A DNA stretch of 64,000 nt, from positions 1,869,501-1,933,500 of the forward strand of contig CANLAD010000001.1 in the NCBI GenBank assembly GCA_947488755.1, in the 5' to 3' direction. The translations under genes and the position numbers were made by a program. Every line of letters begins with the position of its first letter. Positions within the stretch are counted from its first letter, which is position 1. The notes beneath the pieces are model-generated. The model had not been told where the DNA came from, ran no database searches, and saw nothing but the letters and a program-made list of their open reading frames with translations. Below are positions 61,520-64,000 of this stretch, one piece after another. Source of the stretch: an uncultured Erythrobacter sp. (GTDB lineage: Bacteria > Pseudomonadota > Alphaproteobacteria > Sphingomonadales > Sphingomonadaceae).

Positions 61520-62789
61520 ACGCCGCAGCGCCACTTGCTGCGACATCGTCGCAGTTCAGCCGCACCACGGTGCTCGGCATGATTGTCGTCGGTTTCGTCG
61601 CATTTCTGGCGATGCTCTATTTCATTGGGGCAGGGAATACGGGCGATAATCAGCGGCCCGGCGTCGGACATGCGGCAAGCAACGCGATCAACGGCTATTC
61701 CGGGCTCGTAAAATTGCTCGAAGGCGAGGGGGTGCGCGTGCGCCGCAGCCGCAGTCCCGGCGCTCTCACCACCCCGCAATTGCTGATCCTGACGCCGACG
61801 ACTGCAACTGATCCCGAGGAGTTTGCGCAGGCGCTCGAGGAACGCGCCTATGTCGGCCCGACACTGGTGATCCTGCCCAAATGGAACGCGTCGGCCATAC
61901 CCCAAGCCCGCGCACGGCAGGCGGGCGTGGAAACGCGCGATGACTGGGTGTTGCTGGACAACCCGCGCGCGTTGTCGTGGACGGCGTCTCTGCCAGAGCC
62001 GTTTGCGATTAAACACCGCGTAACACCTCCCGATGAGCAAAGGGAGCCGGGCCGGTGGGCAGGGCTAGGCCTTGCAGGCGATCTGCCGACCGGGACCAAT
62101 TCCTATGCAGAAGCGGAAGACATTCACGAGCCGCTGGTGATTGACCGCCGGGGTCGCACTCTGGCGCTCAGTGTCTATGGCGAGCCGGATTCGGACTACT
62201 ACGAGAACGCCTACGCGCTCGTGGTGGTCGCCGAACCGGACTTGATGAACAATTACGCGATGGCCGATGCCGAGCGCGCAGGGTTGGCGCTGGAGCTGAT
62301 CCGAGAAGCGAATTACGATGACATCGAAGCAGTAACATTCGATCTGACGCTCGCGGGTCTGGGCCAGTCGGTCAATCTGCTAACTCTTGCCTTCCAGCCG
62401 CCGTTTCTCGCGGCGACCTTGTGCCTCATAATTGCGCTTTTCATCATCGGCTGGCGCGCGTTTCTGCGCTTTGGGCCAAGCGCCGTGCGCACGTCCGCTT
62501 TCGCCTATGGAAAGTCGCAGCTTGTCGAAAACAGTGCGGGCCTCATCGTGCGCGCCCGTCGCGCACGGCTCCTTGCCGAGCCTTACGAGAAGCTCAGCCA
62601 GCGCCGGATCGCCCGCCTTCTTGGATTGCACAACGCGGCCCCAGTCGAGATCGACGAGGCGCTGGCGACGAGGATGCCCGATGAAGCGTCTTTTTCTAAA
62701 CGGGCCGCCGATTTGCAAAAGGCTAAGACAAGCACAGATATTGTCCACGCCACACAGGCGCTCGACGATTTGACGAGGAAATTGAGCAC

Positions 62790-62793
<4 letters not shown>
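61516..62793 (+). CDS. DUF4350 domain-containing membrane protein
   Basis: 425 residues, GTG start overlapping the preceding stop. TM near the N-terminus ([22 protein letters not shown]) and a second near ~295 ([23 protein letters not shown]). The external part starts [26 protein letters not shown] and has [15 protein letters not shown] and [21 protein letters not shown], as in DUF4350. The soluble C-terminal tail contains [28 protein letters not shown]. Works with the MoxR operon; function unknown. Confidence 0.82.
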
Positions 62794-63794
<1,001 letters not shown>

Positions 63795-63799
63795 CACCC

Positions 63800-64000
63800 A
63801 TGCGATTGCCGCGCCCGAATCTGCCTTTGGTGCCGTCCCAACGGGCCGCGTGGATCATCGCAGCGATGGCACCGGTGGCACTGCTGATCGCGGCAGCCTT
63901 GCCGCAGGTATGGTTGGCCGCCCCGGCGTTCGCGATCGTGGTGGTCGTGCTGGTGGTGGTAGACGGTCTGCTGGCCCCTCGCTGCGAGGAATGGGGGATC
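63800..64000 (+). CDS. DUF58 domain-containing protein, N-terminal fragment
   Basis: Begins at ATG 63800, five bases after the MoxR stop, and runs off the window (67 codons seen). The visible part has two hydrophobic spans (AWIIAAMAPVALLIAAAL and WLAAPAFAIVVVVLVVVDGLLAP), the usual front of DUF58 proteins that follow MoxR. The VWA-like domain would lie outside. Confidence 0.8.
   Translation, partial: MRLPRPNLPLVPSQRAAWIIAAMAPVALLIAAALPQVWLAAPAFAIVVVVLVVVDGLLAPRCEEWGI

Overview
The window comes from the chromosome of a GC-rich alphaproteobacterium, most likely a sphingomonad of the Erythrobacteraceae type. Four things point there: a split MetH, a PhyR-NepR-EcfG general stress locus, a class I PHA synthase with a phasin, and a BciA-type 8-vinyl reductase. 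BciA is a (bacterio)chlorophyll enzyme, so the strain may be an aerobic anoxygenic phototroph; no other photosynthesis gene is visible here.

Left part (1-14.4 kb, all minus strand). The glycine cleavage operon gcvT-gcvH-gcvPA-gcvPB sits behind a tandem glycine riboswitch. Next to it is an unusually large curli locus: csgF, csgG, five curlin-repeat proteins of 237 to 777 residues (about 180 strand motifs by hand count), an unrecognised secreted protein, and csgH. A GC-rich hairpin lies just after csgG and after each of the first four curlin genes.

14.4-28.7 kb (minus strand). A serine hydrolase is followed by a methionine-cycle operon (ArsR-methyltransferase regulator, metF, homocysteine half of MetH, GNAT, cobalamin half of MetH) with a palindromic operator at its promoter, and then bciA. 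A visibly AT-richer cassette comes next (polysaccharide deacetylase, small protein, carbamoyltransferase, SGNH hydrolase). It is bordered by an IS3/IS407-type element and tRNA-Thr and tRNA-Cys genes, which suggests a glycan-modification island.

28.8-41.9 kb. Lipid and envelope genes: thioesterase, enoyl-CoA hydratase, aminotransferase, phaC, a phasin with a Lys/Ala-rich extension and a second internal start, clpS, DUF427, lptF-lptG, a desaturase and acetyltransferases.

41.4-45.9 kb. General stress response locus: single-domain response regulator, phyR, CHASE-HWE histidine kinase, nepR, ecfG. Four EcfG-like promoters (GGAAC-N16-xxTT) lie here. One is a near-symmetric element that reads divergently towards the kinase and towards nepR-ecfG. 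Another precedes a candidate ~90-nt sRNA with a C-rich loop and an intrinsic terminator, which resembles the architecture of Caulobacter GsrN.

45.9-64 kb. AI-2E family permease, dicarboxylate symporter, glmM-thiD, LOG protein, a four-gene MacAB/TolC-like efflux operon, tRNA-Gln, Ppx/GppA, rlmE, a membrane cytochrome c, pheA, and the start of a DUF4129-DUF4350-MoxR-DUF58 operon that runs off the right edge.

All calls come from reading the sequence and from family knowledge; no database search was run.
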